Shown here: one piece after another, positions 1 through 12,082 of the stretch | How the letters are laid out: each line of letters opens with the position of its first letter | Position numbering within the stretch: the stretch's first letter is position 1 | Assembly: GCF_001723175.1 (NCBI RefSeq) | Contig: NC_064654.1 | Span: forward strand, 3,286,001-3,350,000 | Reading direction: 5' to 3' | Source: Penicillium oxalicum | Taxonomy: Eukaryota > Ascomycota > Eurotiomycetes > Eurotiales > Aspergillaceae | DNA length: 64,000 nt | The notes under the pieces: generated by a model | What the model was told of the DNA's origin: nothing | Seen by the model: the letters and a program-made list of their open reading frames with translations, nothing else | The model's database searches: none | Position numbers and translations under genes: made by a program

Positions 1-1
1 T

Positions 2-958
2 GCGAGTCAAACGGCGAGCATCGCCTCGATAGACGATATTCAAGCCCGACTGGGCTATTGGCAGACATATCAAATGCTTCGACCATCTCCCGACGATTAC
101 AGAATTCACAAATCTGTAGCTTTCTTTAAGCAGCTTACTGCTTTGTATTTCGAGTGAGATCGACGCCGCTGCCAACGTGAGCCCTGACCTTGAAGACTGA
201 TTTCTCTCTCTCTCTCTCCCAACCACAGGTCCGCACGTCTTGCGCTCTACCAATACATCTCCCTTCGAATTCATCGCAACCAAAGACCAGAAGATTGGCC
301 AGACCTCATGGACGCGGTTTCGGCAATCCATGACGTGGTCAAGAAATTCGTGGCCGATGGAACCGCCAGCCATCTTCCAATCAGTGCGGTGGCATACACA
401 GCACTGCCCCAGATGGTACTCAATTTGAACTTTCGCCTCTCAGACGACGCTGTGACCCGCCGCCGCCAGGAGCTAGTTCTCCGTAACTACATGGAACTCA
501 ATCGCCAATTTGGCCTGCGGTACGACGTCGCCCACGTCAGCGTCTGGGTCAACCGAATTGTCCGACTCTTTGAAGTATCCTTGTCCCCTATTAAACCACA
601 ACTCGCCGATCTCGCTCGCAAGGAGAGGGTATTTCCCGGCAAGGACTGTCTGTACCTTCTTAAACTGGAGCCGGAGCTATACTTCAAGATTTCCGGGATG
701 ATGGACGCTTCAATGGCGACGGGGCAATTGGCTTTCGAATTCCTCGGGCCCAGCTTTGATTCACCTGATCCTGCCATGTCGTTCTTTCAGACGGAATGCC
801 AGCGAGCAGCCGATTCGCCCTTGACCATGCTCAGTGAGCCACAAAGGGCGATTCAGTCTGCCGAGGATGATAATGTGGAAGAAGAGTGTGACGCAGAGTG
901 GACGGATCTTACGTCGATTGAGCTTCTTTCAAGGGGATTAGGTCTTTTCGGAGAATAA
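2..958 (+). CDS. Fungal-specific transcription factor, C-terminal part (5' end outside window)
   Basis: Two exons are visible, 2-153 and 229-958, joined by a 75-nt GT-AG intron with a CT-rich 3' end. They give 293 residues, open at the window start. The protein is mainly helical, with segments such as YWQTYQMLRPSP and LALYQYISLRIHRNQRPEDWPD, and ends in an acidic tail (DDNVEEECDAEW). This is the usual look of the end of a Zn2Cys6 regulator with a fungal-specific transcription factor domain. The zinc cluster itself lies upstream and is not seen, so the family call is an inference from composition and helix pattern. No target genes can be named. Confidence 0.5.
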
Positions 959-1271
959 TTTGTGGATAGCGACGGGATGGATTCTGATTGTTGAACATGC
1001 AATTTAATTGAACCATAGGGAGCGTAAGGCCTTATCTAATATATAACTTGAATGGTTCAATAGTATCACCAAGGACTCCTTACTTTCATGAACGACATTT
1101 CATGCACTACAGGTCAACATAGTATAGTGAGCTTCATAAGGATCAAGATGTAGGTTGTCATAGAATAATCTGTGGTGTGCTCCTCCCGCTTCAAAGAGCC
1201 TTTTAACGTTATCCGTATAAAGCGATCACTAGTATAAACCGCCCCCATAACCCGACATATGAGCCAGGAGA
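959..1271. other. Convergent 3' intergenic region
   Basis: AT-rich spacer between the end of the regulator and the end of RRP8, which face each other. It holds only 3' untranslated sequence as far as I can see. Confidence 0.6.
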
Positions 1272-2792
1272 TTACCGGATCTTGTACACGCATGGTTTCA
1301 GCACCTGGGCTTCCTGCTCCGGAGTCATTCCATTATCAGACGCCGGCTGACGATCGACAAATCGCTTCTTTGAGCCAGGAGCAGGAGCACTCAGTCCGCT
1401 CGCATGCTTTCCCTTGATGGGCGCGCCACCTTGTTTCACAAACTCCATCTTGACGAACATCTTATTGGACTTGTCGACTGACTCTGGTCGTAAAACGAAG
1501 CCGCGAGTACGGAAGACCTCGACAAAAGCGGAGATGTCAGTCTCATCATCGTCGGCAGCGGGGCGAGCGTCTTCAGCAAAGATGTCCTCCTCGTCAATGT
1601 CCTCCTCGTCGCCCTTCTTGCTCTTCTTCTGCTTCTTCTGCTGTGTCTTGCTGAGGGGCTTCTGCGCGCCGATCATGGATTTCTTGCGGTTGACTTTGCC
1701 GAAACGACTCTTCACTTCACTGACCCAACACTCGCCCTTGCCGTCACTGCGCAGGACCCGCCAAGCTTCCTCGACGAAGGAGACCCAGTTTGTGCCCATC
1801 AGACTCAAACAGAATATTGCCACGTCCATTGAGCCATCCTCTACGGGAAGCTTGGAGATATCGGCCTTGGTGATCAGCGGATGAGGTGCCTGAAGGTCAT
1901 AACTGTTCAGCTTCAAATTGAGCTTCTTTGCAGAGGGCGTCAAATTGCGGGCAATAGCGGCATCACCGCAGCCAAGATCGGCAATGTTGCAGACCCCGTT
2001 GGGTCGGCGAGGCAAGGGCAGAGCCTTGTTGGGAAGAGGCTTGCCTCGCTTAGGCACAGGGACGGCGCCACGACGACGAACAGCCTGGATGTACCCATCA
2101 ACCGGATTAGATGGCCAGGACTCCTTAACTTGACGAGAGAAACCGGCATGGTACTCATCGAATAGCTCCGGGTTGGCATTGAACAGCTCGACAGCTTTTG
2201 ACGAATCGGTCGTATACAGTGTTTCGTTCAAGTGGCGGAACCGGGAGGAGATCAGCTTCTGCCGCATCGCCTGTTGCAAGGGCGTCAACGTCGCAGTGGT
2301 CGGAGGAGGGGCCACGAGGGCACTCTTCACAGAGGAAACATTTTCAGTAGACGTGGTGCCGTTTGTCTCATCTTTTCCTGCTGAAGTCTCACTGTCTTTG
2401 TTCTTCTTGTTCTTCCTTTGTCTCTTGCTCTTCTTTGCTTGTCCCTCTTCCTGGTTGACAGCGTCCGCAGTCGCGTCCTTTACTTCGCCCGTCTTCTCGA
2501 CTTTGGGTGATGCGGCAGGTTGGCTAGCGGCGGCGGCGGGGGCAGCAGTAGCGTTCTCGCGCTCTTGCTTCTTTTTCTTCCATGGCTTTTCCGATTGTCC
2601 CTCGATGTGCTTGCGGTACATCTCAGTGACATTGCCCGAAGTCACGTTGTCGCGCTTGCGCTTCTTATCCTTGTTCTTGCCATTAGGGGTAGCGCTGTCA
2701 TTGCTAGATTGCGAGTCGGTTTTTGCCTGTCCGGCTTGAGACTGCTGCTTCAACGCAGAGCTCTCCACCGACCATCCAGGAACAGCGAACAT
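1272..2792 (-). CDS. RRP8: Rrp8, 25S rRNA (adenine-N1) methyltransferase
   Basis: Single exon, 506 residues. The start is the ATG at 2792, giving MFAVPGW, the usual opening of fungal Rrp8. The in-frame codons just upstream are non-ATG. The N-terminal 160 residues are a Lys/Glu/Ala-rich, low-complexity nucleolar tail with several basic runs. The C-terminal half carries the Rrp8 Rossmann methyltransferase: SRFRHLNETLYTTDSSKA, then the SAM-binding NIADLGCGDAAIA (motif I), SYDLQAPHP, VAIFCLSLMGTNW and EAWRVL. In yeast the enzyme makes m1A645 in 25S rRNA during early 60S assembly in the nucleolus. A Lys-rich insert (KKQKKSKKGDEEDIDEED) interrupts the last third and is probably a flexible loop. Confidence 0.93.
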   Translation of the reverse strand: MFAVPGWSVESSALKQQSQAGQAKTDSQSSNDSATPNGKNKDKKRKRDNVTSGNVTEMYRKHIEGQSEKPWKKKKQERENATAAPAAAASQPAASPKVEKTGEVKDATADAVNQEEGQAKKSKRQRKNKKNKDSETSAGKDETNGTTSTENVSSVKSALVAPPPTTATLTPLQQAMRQKLISSRFRHLNETLYTTDSSKAVELFNANPELFDEYHAGFSRQVKESWPSNPVDGYIQAVRRRGAVPVPKRGKPLPNKALPLPRRPNGVCNIADLGCGDAAIARNLTPSAKKLNLKLNSYDLQAPHPLITKADISKLPVEDGSMDVAIFCLSLMGTNWVSFVEEAWRVLRSDGKGECWVSEVKSRFGKVNRKKSMIGAQKPLSKTQQKKQKKSKKGDEEDIDEEDIFAEDARPAADDDETDISAFVEVFRTRGFVLRPESVDKSNKMFVKMEFVKQGGAPIKGKHASGLSAPAPGSKKRFVDRQPASDNGMTPEQEAQVLKPCVYKIR

Positions 2793-3953
2793 GGTGGACA
2801 ACAATCACACCGAAGTGAAATCTCGAGAGTAAACCGGTGGGATCGCACTTGGCAGGTAAGTGGTGTTGAGAATGCGAAGCTGATTGAACAGTTATGATCA
2901 AGTGCGCATGAGCCTCGACCGGAAAAAAAAATAATTTTAGCAAAATTTCACCGATCTCCGCATTGTTACCGCTGGTAAATTCGGTATGGATCTTACTGTC
3001 GATACATTATCTGGGTGGGAAAAAAATCATATCATGTGATGATAAGTCAACATCCGAATACTTACAAAACGTGCAGACCACTCGGGAGCACTTATTCCTC
3101 AGATATCAGGCATCAACATATTGAATCTCGTGATTCGACGGATGCCTGGCAACCGACCCATTTGATTTCGACCAGCGTCCAAATCTCGATCTGCAACAGT
3201 GGTAGATTTCATCAGTCCTTTGATCTGCAGTGAACACCAAAAAGACCCAGGTGCGCAAGAATACGGCAAAATCTGCGATTCGAGCTGCTTGCACTCGTGA
3301 CAAGACATTGTGTGCGGCGCGCACCGTCAGTAATCAAAAAACTTTAAAACAACATCGGGATCTATTTCTCGGCCTCGGTGGAATCAACGAGCATGCAGGT
3401 GCTGCTTGGAGGCTGCAAAAGCTAAGCCCATCGATTGCAGGTAAGGCGTCAATGAGTACCGTAAGTTTGAAGTGACTCGACAGTGAATTGAGTGCAGTAG
3501 GATAAACCAGGCTAAAAATGAGTCGGATTGTTGTAACTGCAGTCTCTCTGGTTGATGCTGGTGGTTCGAGTTCCAGGCGTCAACTGTGTCAAGACACCCA
3601 CCCTCGTCACACACGCCAATCACTGCCGGCGAAATCTGAAGATCCCGTTATCCATAGCGGTGTGTTGACGATTCCTCCACTGCTGAAAGAGGCAGTGAAC
3701 ATAATTGACGCATCTTCGGCCTATTTTCTTGTTCGAGAGGTTGATCGTCATTTGCACGGTAGGTAATGTAGCAGATCACCGACGGCACCATCACCGGAGT
3801 GCGGATGCGGAACTCCTTCAGTCGCCTCCTGGAGATCTCTGCCCCTCCGGACTCTCAATTTCCTGCCCACCTCCGCCATGCTCCCGCATGGAAAGTCTTC
3901 TTGAAGCTCACTAATTCCGGCGTTTTCAGTTGTGACTCGCTCATAATCTCGTC
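2793..3953. other. Divergent promoter region between RRP8 and the Zn2Cys6 gene
   Basis: About 1.16 kb without a supportable gene. It must hold the promoters of both flanking divergent genes. A hairpin-forming sequence lies at 3551-3584 (stem GTTGATGC / GGCGTCAAC). The sequence at 2942-2969 resembles one at 33330-33357. Confidence 0.6.
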
Positions 3954-6900
3954 ATGTCAGGCGACCTGGAGGCGGGACCGGCATCGTCGGCGATCGGCTC
4001 CATCGACAAACCCCAGCCGACGGAGCAGCACGCTGAGAAACAATCTGGCGCTCGTAAGGGTCCGAAGAGACGTACCAAGACAGGTTGCTTAAGTACGTAG
4101 AAAGTCGAGAAGTCGTGGTCGGGGAAAGAAATTTTCATCAAGTCATACGGACTCAATTGGATTGACTGCGTCAACAGCTTGTCGAAAACGTCGAATTAAG
4201 TGTGGAGAAGAGAAACCCACGTGCAGCAATTGTGTCAAAGCCAAGCGCATCTGTGAAGGTTACGCGCGGCGAGTGATCTTCAAGAATCCACTCGGGCTCA
4301 TCGGATCTTATGGCGCTTTGCCAGGTCAAGGTCAGTTGCAACAGCAGCAGCAACAACAACAACAACAAGGGCCAGTTCCTACGTACAATGGCTGGACTGG
4401 CGCAACAGCGCAACATGCCGCGGCGGCGGCGCAGCACCCGATGCTGGCTCCTCGACCTATTGACCCAGCAGCTGCGGGATATTACATGTCTCAGCCATAC
4501 GAAGCTGCGCCGTCGACAGTAGAAAAGCAAAATTCGGATGCGCATCAGTTCTGTTATCCGCCTCCTACGAGACAGGCGCCCCCTCCAGAATGGCCTGCCC
4601 AGCCTACACGGAGACCAATGCCCTCAGACCATTCACTTTCATCCCAAGCCCTGCCCCCTCCGCTGGGACAAATCGCTGCTACTTCGGAGGCAGTCCAGCA
4701 TGAGTTACAGACTCATCGAGTTGGGTTGGATGAATCGCCTTACTCTGGGGGGCCGCTCTCGCAACATTCTCAGTCCATCGTCTACTGGACCAATGAGCAA
4801 CTGAGTCAAGGGATCGGCTTCAACGGTGGAATGCCGGTCCTCTGGGATACTGAAAATCCAACAGCATTGGAGGTTCCGCCCATCCCTCAGGTATGTCATG
4901 TCATTGTAGCGCTTATGCACATCATATCATCTGTTCTGGTGACTGATCCTGCCTGTCTTGCAGTCCGACCAGCCCCTTGCGGCTGGATATCAGTATTCAG
5001 CCCAATTTGGGCAAGGTTCCTCGCATGTTGACACACTTGATCATCAAAATCAGCAATATCAGCCGCAAATCGTCTACGTCGAAGATGAGAATGATGACTA
5101 CTTCGACGTAGACTCCGACGATGAGATGGCAGGACCAAGTCAAGTGGAAGGTTATAATCAACTCAGCTTGATCATGGCGTCGGCCAACAATGACGAAAGC
5201 CGATTCCGATCATTCACAGCTCATCTAAACGAGCCGAACATTCTCGCCTCGTATACACCGAGTCTTGGTTCTAGTCCTCTTAACAACCCCACAACTGCCC
5301 GCATTTTCGCTCACTTTATCCACTCAACTGGGCCGTCATTATCAATATTTGAACGTCATCCAACGGATTCTTCCATTGCTTTGGGAGGTCCGGTTCCTCC
5401 AGCTCAGCAGGGCCTCTGGACGTATACCTTACCTCTCAAAGCATTAGAAAATCCAGAACTACTACAGGCTGTTCTCGCCGTGAGCAGCTTGCACATCGCA
5501 TATTTGCAAGGCACATCTACTACAGTGTCCTTGAAACACTACCATTACGCTCTCAAGCGCATCGGTCGAGCGGTGGGTCTGCCTCTCCGACGTAAACAAA
5601 TTGGGACGCTGGCGGCCACCCAACTTCTTGCATATTACGAAGTCATTTCCGCAGACCACTCCAAATGGAACAGCCACGTTGCCGGTGCAGCTCAGCTGAT
5701 CAAAGAAGTTGACTTTGCTGGGACCACACGCGACCTCCGCGCATATCGGCGAGAGATTCGTGCACAAAGGCAGCAGATGGGATGGTCGAATTCTATGATG
5801 TATCATCACAGCTTTGGTTCCGAATCAAGTGAAGATGACCCCTTCGCGGAAAAAGAAGACAGTGTGGATGAAGGGCTCATTGGGACAATTCTGGGCAGAG
5901 CAGTCAACTTCGATGATTTTGGGCATGTGGACATTGGTCAACGGCGCCGGGCCAAGAAAAATTTCACTCGTAAGGAAATTGAGAGCTTCCGGATACAGTG
6001 CGATCTCTACTGGTGGTTCACGAAGCAGGATGTCTTCCACAGCTTTATCAGTGGAGAGAAACTATTGTCAGTACCAACCACTTCTCAGCCGATCGTTCCG
6101 ATCTTTAAAAGGTCAAGATTCATTGAGCTAATTTGGTCGATTTGCTAGTATGCCCTATGACAGGCAGTGCCAGTGTCCGCCGCGAGCAGGTGTCGGCCGA
6201 ATCGATGCTATCTATGGATCCGCGGACCATCTCTGGCTGTTGCTCGCACGGGTTACGGACTTCGGTTACCGTGATCGTAAACGCAAGATCCGAGCCCTCC
6301 GTGCAGCTGGAACGGAATGGAGACCAACCCCGGGCATGTTCAAATTCATGGGTCGCTTTGCCGGTGGGAATCCCAATTCCATGAAGGGAGCGCCTCCACC
6401 TCGTGGCCCTCCGGGAGGACCAACACCTACAGGATCGTCGACTAGCCAGCGCTCCAGTCCTCCTGAATCAGATTCGCCCCCCATGTATGGCATGGTCCCA
6501 CCCCAAGGCCCAACACGGCTGCCATCTGGATTTGTGGACGGCGCTCGCGATCGTCGATCATCTCCCCAGGAAGACGACCATAGCCAGGACGTCACATACA
6601 CAGAAGCGGAACAAGAATGGGAGGAGATCTTATCAGCCATGGACACGCTTGTCGACGCATTCGGGCGCCACTTTGAGCCTCTTCCGGCTGATGTCACACA
6701 GTCCATCCCCACGCCCTTTGGTCCTGCGTTACAGTATCGCACCCATACCGTTGCGGTCATTTGGGGGTTTTACTACGCAGCCCGCATTCTCCTCTATCGA
6801 CTTCACCCGTCCATGCCTCCAGCTATGATGATGGCCGCTGGAGTGGCTGCAGCGACCACAGCCGAGTATGCTCAAATCATCGGGCGAATCACGGGTGGTA

Positions 6901-7402
6901 TATACTACCCACAGCGGTATAACCTCCAAGCTGGCAGCTTGAGTCCCACACTCGGTTCCTCGCTCACCGAGATGACAGTGCCCATCTTCTTTGCTGGTGT
7001 ACAGTACATGGACCCTGCACAACGTGGATGGACCATTGCCAAACTGCGAGACATCTCTCGACTGACAGGCTGGAAGACCTCCGAGGCCATTGCAAGTGGG
7101 TGTGAGAAGGCCTGGACCTGGCCGCTAGACAGGGCCGGGGCCCTCCCTATGACCGCACTGCGGAAGTTGATGAGACTCGAGGACCCCCTGTAAGTGTCTG
7201 CATCAAGCTTTCTCTTGTGAACCACGAATGATGGCTGATTCCATATCCAATTTTTTCTCCGCAGGCACTGAGTCTTCTCAACCGTGTTGGCGCGCACGAC
7301 AACGATGAGCGACGGTTTGTGACGGTCGACACCCATGATCGCGCCCATTACGCCATGGGTCTTTTGAGTTTGGAGGGTGATATGCAGACCTTGGAGTTGT
7401 AG
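3954..7402 (+). CDS. Zn2Cys6 transcription factor
   Basis: Five-exon model: 3954-4092, 4178-4890, 4964-6066, 6149-7189, 7273-7402, giving 1041 residues in phase. The first intron splits the zinc cluster. After joining, the order is C-x2-C-x6-C-x6-C-x2-C-x6-C (residues CLTC, CGEEKPTC, CVKAKRIC), preceded by a basic KGPKRRTKTG. A polyQ tract (CAG/CAA, about 4334-4369) and a Pro/Gln-rich linker follow. The middle region, for example LENPELLQAVLAVSSLHIAYLQG, is typical of the fungal-specific domain of this class and precedes a long C-terminal helical part. Two junctions are less certain: donor GTCAGT at 6067 (chosen for phase and intron length), and the last acceptor, which needs a GAG at 7270-7272 since the CAG at 7262-7264 would bring in a stop. 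The regulated pathway is unknown. It lies next to RRP8 but no functional link is evident. Confidence 0.85.
4334..4369 (+). repeat. CAG/CAA trinucleotide tract (polyQ)
   Basis: Mixed CAG/CAA repeats coding for about eleven glutamines just after the DNA-binding domain of the Zn2Cys6 regulator. Length polymorphism between strains is likely. Confidence 0.85.
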
Positions 7403-8008
7403 GCTGTGCAGCCAGATGCCAACACCCGGCGTTGTGAGACGGTGCCATCATTGGTGTGCCTGTCCAGAACTTGGCAGAATTGAACCGCCGGCGCATGCTA
7501 GTCATACTCCAACATGCCCTTGGGACTAGGAACCATTTAGCAGAAGTGGCTCAGGTTATGCAGGTCCATTATCATTGACAAAAAAGAAAGCTGTTGGGCA
7601 TCTCCTTTTGTATTTTGGTTTTCTTTTTGTTTGTAGCCTGGATTGTATGTGACGGATGTACTGGTACCTGTGTGTCCCTGTCGGGCTGGAAGCGGAGCTA
7701 CTTCTGCTGCTCCGCCCCTCTCCACTTTCACAGCGGATCTCCAACGTCATCCGCCGTGCTTCTGCCTAACCATCAAACAACTCACAGGGCTGAGATGCAG
7801 CCTGTCTCGTAAGGCGTTTTCCGTGCCTTCAGTTCCCCCTGCAGCTTCTGCTTTCGAAGAACATCGAGGTTTCGTCTTCCCCTGTCCCCCCATCCCTTTT
7901 CCACTCATCACCCGTGGTTCTTTCGACTCACACCCCCACCCGCCGTCGGCCCGCGAGTCAGCCGGTCCCATCATCCACGGTAACCAGCTTCGTTCAGCTG
8001 CCAACTTT

Positions 8009-8054
<46 letters not shown>

Positions 8055-8095
8055 ATCACCAACAAGACTTCGATCCACGGCTCAAGTATCGAATC
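7403..8095. other. Intergenic region with C-rich leader
   Basis: Spacer between the regulator and the Arg-rich gene. From about 7680 it becomes C/T-rich, as in many Eurotiales leaders, and it ends in a 42-C homopolymer (listed separately). No extra gene seen. Confidence 0.6.
8011..8052 (+). repeat. Poly-C run of 42 nt
   Basis: An uninterrupted run of 42 cytosines ending 43 nt before the start codon of the Arg-rich protein gene, so probably in its 5' untranslated region or core promoter. The exact length is prone to sequencing error. Confidence 0.9.
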
Positions 8096-9648
8096 ATGTC
8101 GCGATACGAGGATTATCGTTCCTCGGCGGGCAGCTTTGACACCCGCGACCGATATGAGCGTCGTCAATCTCGTGGCCCTGCCGTCATGGAACGACCCCGC
8201 CACGTCGAAGACGAACGGTTCGAGTTTCGCATGCACGAGGAAGACCGATATGGTCCCCCTGCACGCGCTCCGGGCCGGCACTATGAAGATGAGCATCTGG
8301 TACGCTCCTCGGGCCCCCTCGTAGCGCATGACCGCCGCCGACGTCGCGACGAAAGTCCTTCTTTTGCTCCGCCTCGACTAGTTAGGCGGCAGTCCTCCCT
8401 CGACACTTTTGATCGAATCCCTCGCCGCAGGATGGAAACCCTTGAGGTCTCTGATCGGCCGCGAGGAGCGTCTCGTGCGTCTCGTGCGCCTCATGTCCCT
8501 CACCCGCCGCGTTTCTCTCCGGGCCGTTATCGTGAGCGGGAAGTATATGAAGACATTCGTATCGCAGAGCCAGATCTCTACGGCGACGAAGAGTTTCGAG
8601 AGTTCCGGGAACGTACATCGATGGGCCATCATCGTCGCCGCTCTAGCAGCGGCACTCGTTCGCGGCGAGAGGAAAAGCCGTACCCTCGCAAGGGCAAGAC
8701 CCGTATTCCCCGTAAATGGGTGCATGTGCATGCCATCCTAGATCTGGGCTATCCGTTCAAAGAAGATGTACGTTGAACTTGGTTGAAATCAAAGAAGCTC
8801 TGGAGTCTCAACTTTTGGTCGCTGACACCGGTATGACGATCTTCAGGGCGAGGTCATTGTTATCCAGAAAGCCCTATCAAAAGAGCAAATCGACGAGGTT
8901 ATCAGTTTGAGCAAGGAATTTCGAAGGCCCGCCGAACATGTGGAAAGTAAGTCGCGTCCACGAGGGCTCCCCCGCATGGTTCCTGGATCCAGAGGTCAAG
9001 AAGTTCGAGCTAACTTCTGCGCCGTCAGCTGAATATTTGCGCGTGTCTCGATCTCCCGTGCGAGCAATTCCTCGCGAACGGGTCACCACCGAACATCTGG
9101 CTGTTGACTCGCGTCACCGTGATACACATTATATTGAAGCTTCACCGCGCAGACATGGATACGAAGAAATTGACTATGAGGAGTACACTCCACGAGCGCG
9201 GACTCTACTCGTCTCACGCCCCCGATCCGTGTCGGTGAATACACAGGCTCGTCCATCCACCTCTCTTCAACTCATTGAGCCGCGAACCTACGCCGAGGAG
9301 CGGATTGAGACCCGACCGCGCAATTCAGGACAAATGGTCCTGGTCCGGCCACGGGACAGTGACCGTGAAGTTGACCAGTATGTCCGTGAGCTGGAAGAAG
9401 AGGCGAGAATGCTACGATTAGAGCGACGAGGAGGCTACGAGGTCACTCGGGATCGAGAAACCGATGTGATCGATAACAAGGGAAACGAGATGGAGATTCA
9501 CGAAGTGCGACGAACAGAGCGCAAAGGTATGTCTTTCGGCTTGGCCGTCTTTCCAAACTTGAAGCCTCGGGCTCCATCGCTAACAATCTTGCTCGTTTCA
9601 GAACCTAGCGCGGGTGTGATGCGTGCCATGCTAGCGACTCTCACATGA
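8096..9648 (+). CDS. Arg-rich DUF8035-like protein
   Basis: Four exons: 8096-8767, 8847-8946, 9029-9526, 9602-9648, giving 438 residues. All junctions keep phase, with donors GTACGT, GTAAGT, GTATGT. The first ATG (MSRYEDYRSSAG) is taken. The protein is rich in Arg, Glu and Tyr, with RS/RE-type disorder in the first 220 residues. A conserved-looking block is split by intron 1: KWVHVHAILDLGYPFKED, then GEVIVIQKALSKEQIDEVI. I associate this layout with the uncharacterised DUF8035 group of Eurotiomycetes, from memory and not from a search. The C-terminal part has a predicted coiled coil (REVDQYVRELEEEARMLRLE). The composition suggests RNA or nuclear association, which is speculative. Intron 3 is 75 nt without an in-frame stop, so its retention would keep the frame. 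Confidence 0.8.
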
Positions 9649-10012
9649 AAGAATTGCGCCCTGGCCCTTCCGCACTCTTGAGCGCGACAGATACTTTCTC
9701 GACACGAGCACCACGACCGTTACGGCCTCTTATACTTTCCAGGGGATATCTTTGTATTTTCTTTGGTGTATTATTTTCTTTCGCCTTTCTTTCCTCATAA
9801 TCTTTTCCAATCTGTGTTGATATACAAATGCCAAGCTTCTTCTTATTCCACTACTGTTTTGGTCTCCCACATCAGGGCGGTGTTTGGTGGTGGGGCGATG
9901 CGGCGGGAGTCCTCCCGTCTCCGGAGCGGGAGCTGACCATCTGCCTCTCTTGCTTTCCTTAATCTGTACGGTATTTGTGTCCCACTGTTCAAATTCCTCC
10001 ACTCTTGTAATC
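9649..10012. other. Intergenic region
   Basis: 3' end of the Arg-rich gene and promoter of the BAR-protein gene, with T-rich tracts. Nothing else seen. Confidence 0.5.
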
Positions 10013-11358
10013 ATGGATCGAGTGCAGGCTTTCGGCAAGACTTTTAGGTGAGTTCTGGCTATCCTTTGTGGATGATGGTAGGTCCATCAACCGGAATTTC
10101 CCCTCCACGCCGGAGGAGCAACCCCTCGTGGCTTGCCGTGCTGGATCACAATCGGAACTGCACTGACGTGTGACACTAACCCCTTACTCGTGTTGACAGC
10201 GCGAGCTTCACGCCCTTTGCGCAGCGCACCCAGCAGCTGATCAAGGAGCAACTGGGTCAGGTCGAGGACAAGACCCAACTGCCCGATGAGTACATTGAGC
10301 TCGAGAAGCGCGTGGATGCGCTCAAGCTGGTTCACCAGAAGCTGCTCCAGGTGACGTGAGTCTTTGCCCGCAATCCTTAGTATCTTTGGAACCGGAGGGA
10401 GCTCTCCATTCTCGTCTCTTCTTTTTTTGGGACCATGGGTCGACATCGCTGACATGGGCGGACCTGGCGCCCACTCCTAGCTCGCAATACTCTAATGAGG
10501 CCTACGATTACCCACCCAACATCCGCGAGTCTTTCAACGACTTGGGTCGCACCATCAACGAAAAGGTCAACCTTCTTGCGCAGGCCAGCTCTCCTGCCGA
10601 GGCTCAGGCCGCTCTCACTGCGCCCCCAAGCGCCAAACCCCAGCCAAAAACCTTCAATCACGCGATCGCGCGCGCTTCGCTCGCCGGCTCGCAGACCTTG
10701 GCGCAGAGCAGCCATGGCGAAGATCCTCTTGCGACTGCTCTGGAGAAATATGCTCTTGCCGAGGAGCGAGTCGGCGAGGCGCGTTTGGCGCAGGATGCGC
10801 AGATCCAATCGCGCTTCTTGGCTGGATGGAACACGACGCTGAACACCAACCTGATGTTCGCAGCCAAGGCCCGCAAGAGTGTCGAGAATGCTCGCCTCAC
10901 GCTGGATTCTATCAAAGCCAGTAAAAAGGCCGCCGCCCACGGTGACCTGGACAACTTGAGCGAAGATGCCCGTCAGGAGATTGAGCAAGCCGAGGACGAG
11001 TTTGTTGCCCAGACTGAGGAGGCTGTGAGCGTGATGAAGAATGTAAGTTTTGAGTGTTTTCACCTAGCGCCGTGCTGGAGACACCTCTTGAAAAGACCGT
11101 TGACGTAGATTAACCCGCCTTTCCCCATATCAGGTCCTTGATACCCCGGAACCTCTGCGCAACCTTGCCGATCTGATCGCCGCTCAGCTCGAGTTCCACA
11201 AGAAGGCATACGAGATCTTGAGCGAACTCGCTCCGTCTGTCGATGCGCTTCAAGTTGAACAGGAGGTAGGCTACTAATAGCTTTGTGCGATTCGATTTCG
11301 GGCATACTGACCTGAGTTTTCCCAGGCCAATTACCGCAAGAGCCGCGAAGGCGCGTAA
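10013..11358 (+). CDS. Gvp36-like BAR domain protein
   Basis: Five exons: 10013-10047, 10200-10355, 10481-11042, 11134-11265, 11326-11358, giving 305 residues with all phases consistent. It opens with MDRVQAFGKTF and SASFTPFAQRTQQLIKEQLG, followed by long amphipathic helices (YIELEKRVDALKLVHQKLL; AQLEFHKKAYEILSELAPSV) that form the BAR fold. This is the pattern of the fungal Gvp36 family, membrane-curvature proteins of Golgi-derived vesicles and endocytic or vacuolar traffic. The middle carries an Ala/Pro linker (ALTAPPSAKPQPK). The first exon is only 35 nt and the last 33 nt, which automatic gene finders may miss. Role in membrane bending is inferred from the family. Confidence 0.88.
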
Positions 11359-12082
11359 AATTGTCGTTTGTCTGCTGACCTACGTTTCAAGTCTCTGTTA
11401 TCCATTTTGTTGTCTTTGCTCCACAAATCTTCTCCGTGTCGGCTCCGTTTGTATTCCCATCTTCTTTTCTCTCTTCTCGCAGTAGCAAGGTTCAATCGAA
11501 GCGTTTCCAAGAGTATCACTGGATTCTTGTCTGTCCCAACGCAATATCGAGGTTCGACAACAGTTTTGTCTCGTTCACAATCGTAGCGCCCAAAAATTAG
11601 TTTCACCCGGGCTCTTTTTGTAATGATTGAGATCTGGCATCAAAGTGACAGGCCTAATATTCCACCTCAATCTCCCATTCGGGCTATCTGGTATGTTTTC
11701 CGACATGTGAAGCCGTAGTGAATGCGCAGATGCATCTCGAGGCTCTGTCAGACCGCCCTCGTGCCCCCACGGCAGAATATCCCGCTAGCTCCAGGAGCTC
11801 CGACATCCAAAGCCGACGTAACTGAACATCCCTCCAAGCGTCTCTTTCTGCGCCTGCTGCGATCTGGTAAATCTCCTTTCAACGGAGAAACTTGTTACTC
11901 TGCCAGATATTTATCCTGAAGCGATTCTCCAACCGGAACGCTGTTGATCCAACACCTTTGATCGTCTCCTCGACTCCGCTACCCGCATCAACAGCGCCTG
12001 CTCCCATCACGGGGAATCCGCAATCAATCGAACCTTGGAAGAAAACCGACACTGGGCCCAGCTAGGTCCTGGATAATCCAAA
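11359..12082. other. Intergenic region
   Basis: 3' untranslated sequence of the BAR gene and promoter or leader of the V-ATPase subunit gene. No convincing additional reading frame. Confidence 0.5.

Noticed and set aside
2173..2739. 188-codon frame antisense to the RRP8 N-terminal tail
   Set aside because: Low-complexity Phe/Ser/Leu shadow of the Lys/Glu-rich sense sequence.
7643..8095. N-terminal extension with a polyproline run upstream of the Arg-rich protein
   Set aside because: There is no in-frame ATG; the polyproline comes from reading the 42-C homopolymer in the leader.
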